Below, in pieces: positions 22,612 to 24,711 of a DNA stretch of 24,711 nucleotides. The DNA lies in the NCBI GenBank assembly GCA_900769995.1, contig CAAGIT010000068.1:1-24711 (forward strand), written 5' to 3'. The DNA comes from an uncultured Oscillospiraceae bacterium. GTDB lineage: Bacteria; Bacillota; Clostridia; Oscillospirales; Oscillospiraceae. Both the position numbers and the translations under genes were made by a program. A model generated the notes under the pieces. It had not been told where the DNA came from, did not search any database, and saw only the letters and a list, made by a program, of their open reading frames with translations. The first letter of the stretch is position 1, and each line of letters opens with the position of its first letter.

Positions 22612-22640
22612 TTGCGAATTTCAGGGAAATGTGGTATATT
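22612..22640 (+). promoter_or_regulatory. Sigma-A promoter of typA
   Basis: TTGCGA at 22612-22617 and TATATT at 22635-22640 are 17 bp apart, in AT-rich DNA between the preceding terminator and typA. The leader would be about 45 nt. Confidence 0.72.
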
Positions 22641-22690
22641 ATCAAATTGTTGATGTAATCTATATGCTACCGTGGGAAGGAAGAAAATCC

Positions 22691-24517
22691 ATGTCAGATC
22701 AGAAAAATATCAGAAATATTGCCATTATCGCGCACGTCGATCACGGCAAGACCACCTTGGTCGATGAGATGCTCAAGCAGGGCGGCATTTACCGCGAGAA
22801 TCAGGCGATCGTTGACCGCGTGATGGACTCCGGCGATCTCGAGCGTGAGCGCGGCATCACCATTTTGGCCAAAAATACGGCGGTGGAGTATAAGGGCACG
22901 AAAATCAACATCGTCGATACCCCGGGCCACGCGGACTTCGGCGGCGAAGTCGAACGCATTTTGAAAATGGTCAACGGCGTTATCCTGTTGGTCGATGCTG
23001 CAGAAGGCCCGATGCCGCAGACCCGCTTTGTCCTGCAGCGTGCGTTGGAGCTGGGACATAAGGTCATTGTCGTTGTCAATAAAATCGACCGTCTGGATGC
23101 ACGCGTGGAGGAGGTCATGGAGGAAGTTCTTGAGCTTCTGCTTGACCTGAACGCCACCGATGAGCAGTTTGAGTCACCGACCCTGTTCTGCTCTGCCCGT
23201 CAGGGCATTGCAAGCTACAGCCCGAATGAGACGGGTGTCAACCTCGATCCGCTGTTCAACACCATTGTGGACTATATCCCCGCGCCGGAGGGCGATCCCA
23301 ATGAACCGCTGCAAATGCTGGTTTCCGCCATCGACTATAACGAATACGTCGGCCGTATCGGTATCGGCCGTATCGAACGCGGCACCATCCGTCAGAATCA
23401 GGAGGTCACCATCTGCGACTACCACGACCCCGAGCACACCGTCAAGGGTAAGGTCGTGGCACTGTATGAGTTTGACGGCTTGGGCAAGAAACCGGTGACC
23501 GAGGCATCGGCGGGCGAGATCGTTGCCTTCTCCGGTATGGCAGACATTACCATCGGCAGAACCATTACTGCCGTCGAAAAGCCCGAACCTCTGCCCTTTG
23601 TCAAAATTTCCGACCCGACGATTGAAATGACCTTCTCTGTCAACGATTCCCCGTTTGCGGGCAAGGAGGGCAAGTACGTCACCTCCCGCAACCTCCGCGA
23701 CCGTCTGTTCAAGGAGCTGCTGAAGGACGTTTCTCTGCACGTCACCGAGCAGGGCACGGATGCGTTCAATGTTGCAGGCCGCGGCGAGATGCACATTTCC
23801 ATTCTGATCGAAACCATGCGCCGTGAGGGCTACGAATTCCAGGTCAGCACGCCCCGCGTTTTGACGAAGGAGATCGACGGCAAGGTTTGCGAGCCGATCG
23901 AGCGCATGGTTGCGGACGTGCCGGAAGCGTCGATGGGAAGCGTCATCGAGAAGATCGGCAAGCGCAAGGGCGATTTGGTCTCCATGACCCCGGTCGGCAA
24001 CCGCTTCCGTCTGGAATTCCTGGTTCCGTCCCGCGGACTGTTCGGTTATCGTAACGAATTCTTGACCGATACCCGCGGCGAGGGCATCATGTCCTCCGTG
24101 CTGGAAACCTACGCTCCCCTGAAGGGCGAAATTGAACGTCGCAAGGTCGGCTCTCTGATCGCCTTTGAAACGGGTGAGGCCTGTGCTTACGGCCTGTTCA
24201 ATGCGCAGGAGCGCGGTCAGCTCTTTATCGGTGCCGGTACGGATGTTTATGCCGGTATGGTCGTGGGCATCTGCTCCCGAAACGAGGATATGACCGTCAA
24301 CGTCTGCAAGAAAAAGCAGTTGACCAATATGCGCGCCTCCGGCTCGGACGAGGCTCTGCGCCTGACAACGCCGCGTATCTTCTCGCTTGAACAGAGCTTG
24401 GAATTTCTGGCGGATGATGAGCTGCTGGAGGTCACGCCGAAATCGCTCCGTATCCGTAAGCGTGAGCTTGACCACGCGGCTCGTATGCGTCAGCTTATGA
24501 AAACCCGCAACGGCTAA
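22691..24517 (+). CDS. typA: Translational GTPase TypA/BipA
   Basis: A 608-residue ribosome-binding GTPase involved in late 50S assembly and stress adaptation. It has G1 HVDHGKT (15-21), a GIT motif (RERGITILAKNT), DTPGHADFGGEVER and NKIDR, followed by the EF-G-like domains (FVKISDPTIEMTFSVNDSPF, ESV-like GRGEMHISILIE) and the BipA C-terminal part (EFLTDTRGEGIM, NVCKKKQLTNMRASGSD). Length is normal for the family. AAGGAA lies 8 nt before ATG 22691, which fits the family N-terminus; an upstream in-frame extension crosses the promoter. It is a single-gene unit with its own promoter. Confidence 0.97.
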   Translation: MSDQKNIRNIAIIAHVDHGKTTLVDEMLKQGGIYRENQAIVDRVMDSGDLERERGITILAKNTAVEYKGTKINIVDTPGHADFGGEVERILKMVNGVILLVDAAEGPMPQTRFVLQRALELGHKVIVVVNKIDRLDARVEEVMEEVLELLLDLNATDEQFESPTLFCSARQGIASYSPNETGVNLDPLFNTIVDYIPAPEGDPNEPLQMLVSAIDYNEYVGRIGIGRIERGTIRQNQEVTICDYHDPEHTVKGKVVALYEFDGLGKKPVTEASAGEIVAFSGMADITIGRTITAVEKPEPLPFVKISDPTIEMTFSVNDSPFAGKEGKYVTSRNLRDRLFKELLKDVSLHVTEQGTDAFNVAGRGEMHISILIETMRREGYEFQVSTPRVLTKEIDGKVCEPIERMVADVPEASMGSVIEKIGKRKGDLVSMTPVGNRFRLEFLVPSRGLFGYRNEFLTDTRGEGIMSSVLETYAPLKGEIERRKVGSLIAFETGEACAYGLFNAQERGQLFIGAGTDVYAGMVVGICSRNEDMTVNVCKKKQLTNMRASGSDEALRLTTPRIFSLEQSLEFLADDELLEVTPKSLRIRKRELDHAARMRQLMKTRNG

Positions 24518-24527
24518 ATTCAGAAAA

Positions 24528-24558
24528 GAGCCTCCATTGGTGTCACCAATGGAGGCTC
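24528..24558. terminator. Hairpin after typA, T-tract missing on the plus side
   Basis: GAGCCTCCATTGG pairs with CCAATGGAGGCTC (13 bp, 24528-24540 with 24546-24558) around a TGTCA loop. AAAA precedes it, but on the right the sequence changes to ACAGCG instead of TTTT. It would be a complete terminator for a minus-strand gene from the right, or a typA terminator whose T-tract has been cut off. Confidence 0.6.
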
Positions 24559-24559
24559 A

Positions 24560-24601
24560 CAGCGTGTCGAAAAACCCTTTTCGACACGCTGGCAGACTGC
24601 C
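24560..24601. repeat. Perfect 14-bp inverted repeat plus adjacent short palindrome
   Basis: CAGCGTGTCGAAAA (24560-24573) pairs fully with TTTTCGACACGCTG (24578-24591) around ACCC. The palindrome GGCAGACTGCC follows at 24591-24601. Such perfect, short, self-complementary units next to genes are typical of dispersed repeats; other copies cannot be seen in this window. Confidence 0.65.
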
Positions 24602-24711
24602 AAAAAGTTCGGAAGTCGAGCAACTCCCGGTTGTCGGCGTACAAAGGTACGGTAGACCGGGAGTTGCGATGAAAGCCAAAATTCTTGCGAAGCAAGAGAA
24701 ATGCAGTTAAA
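24602..24711. other. Structured noncoding tail with two hairpins and a tiny ORF
   Basis: A 12-bp outer stem (24620-24631 with 24656-24667) encloses an inner 5-bp stem (24638-24642 with 24647-24651), followed by TCTTGC-GAA-GCAAGA (24683-24697). An ATG at 24669, 5 nt after CGGGAG in the right arm of the first hairpin, opens 13 codons and stops at 24710. No family is recognised. It may be the start of a leader region or part of a repeat element continuing beyond the window. Confidence 0.45.

Noticed and set aside
1..24711. CRISPR array, phage, insertion sequence, toxin-antitoxin, rRNA or tRNA genes
   Set aside because: No regular repeat-spacer pattern, transposase, integrase or toxin-like motif was seen, and no rRNA or cloverleaf with T-arm consensus was recognised in the short intergenic regions. 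The window is mostly conserved core genome.

Overview
The window reads as the chromosome of a moderately high-GC Gram-positive anaerobe of the class Clostridia, most likely Oscillospiraceae/Ruminococcaceae-like. The grounds are the yicC-remA-gmk-rpoZ-priA-def-fmt-rsmB-rlmN-stp-prkC-rsgA gene order (a Firmicutes housekeeping block), a CdaA/CdaR c-di-AMP pair, a PASTA-domain kinase, a SipL-like SPOCS/LysM protein (implying endospore formation), a DUF5685 protein, sigma-A promoters with 17-bp spacers, GGAGG-type ribosome sites and frequent TTG starts. Family assignments come from motif recognition; no database search was run.

Region by region: bases 1-367 hold no convincing gene but are full of inverted repeats (a two-part hairpin, a terminator, a hairpin with a Shine-Dalgarno-like loop), a very short possible ORF and a tandem 10-bp repeat. 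Next come a DUF3343 protein and a class V aminotransferase of the cysteine desulfurase type (368-1731). A clear promoter at 1749-1777 then starts a run of 17 tightly packed plus-strand genes (1811-17723) with no gap above 71 bp, closed by a hairpin terminator at 17736-17775. It runs from cdaA-cdaR (c-di-AMP synthesis and control), rseC-like, DUF5685 and a J-domain protein, through the RNA, nucleotide, replication and translation block, to the phosphatase/PASTA-kinase pair and rsgA.

After the terminator lie a 49-codon membrane-protein ORF whose ribosome site is inside the terminator stem, the SipL-like gene, a bidirectional terminator, the only minus-strand gene (a small lipoprotein), a four-cluster ferredoxin with its own promoter, oligoendopeptidase F, an 89-residue protein of unknown function, a terminator, and typA with its own promoter. 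Bases 24518-24711 are noncoding and hold several consecutive hairpins, which look like a repeat element next to the typA terminator.

The central genes join three levels of envelope and growth control: c-di-AMP (cdaA/cdaR), Ser/Thr phosphorylation by a PASTA kinase and its phosphatase (prkC/stp), and ribosome maturation and translation factors (def, fmt, rsmB, rlmN, rsgA). Most of the window is conserved core genome. The less explained parts are the Cys-rich DUF5685/J-domain pair, the small membrane protein, the orphan polyferredoxin, the DUF3343-desulfurase pair, and the hairpin-rich ends.
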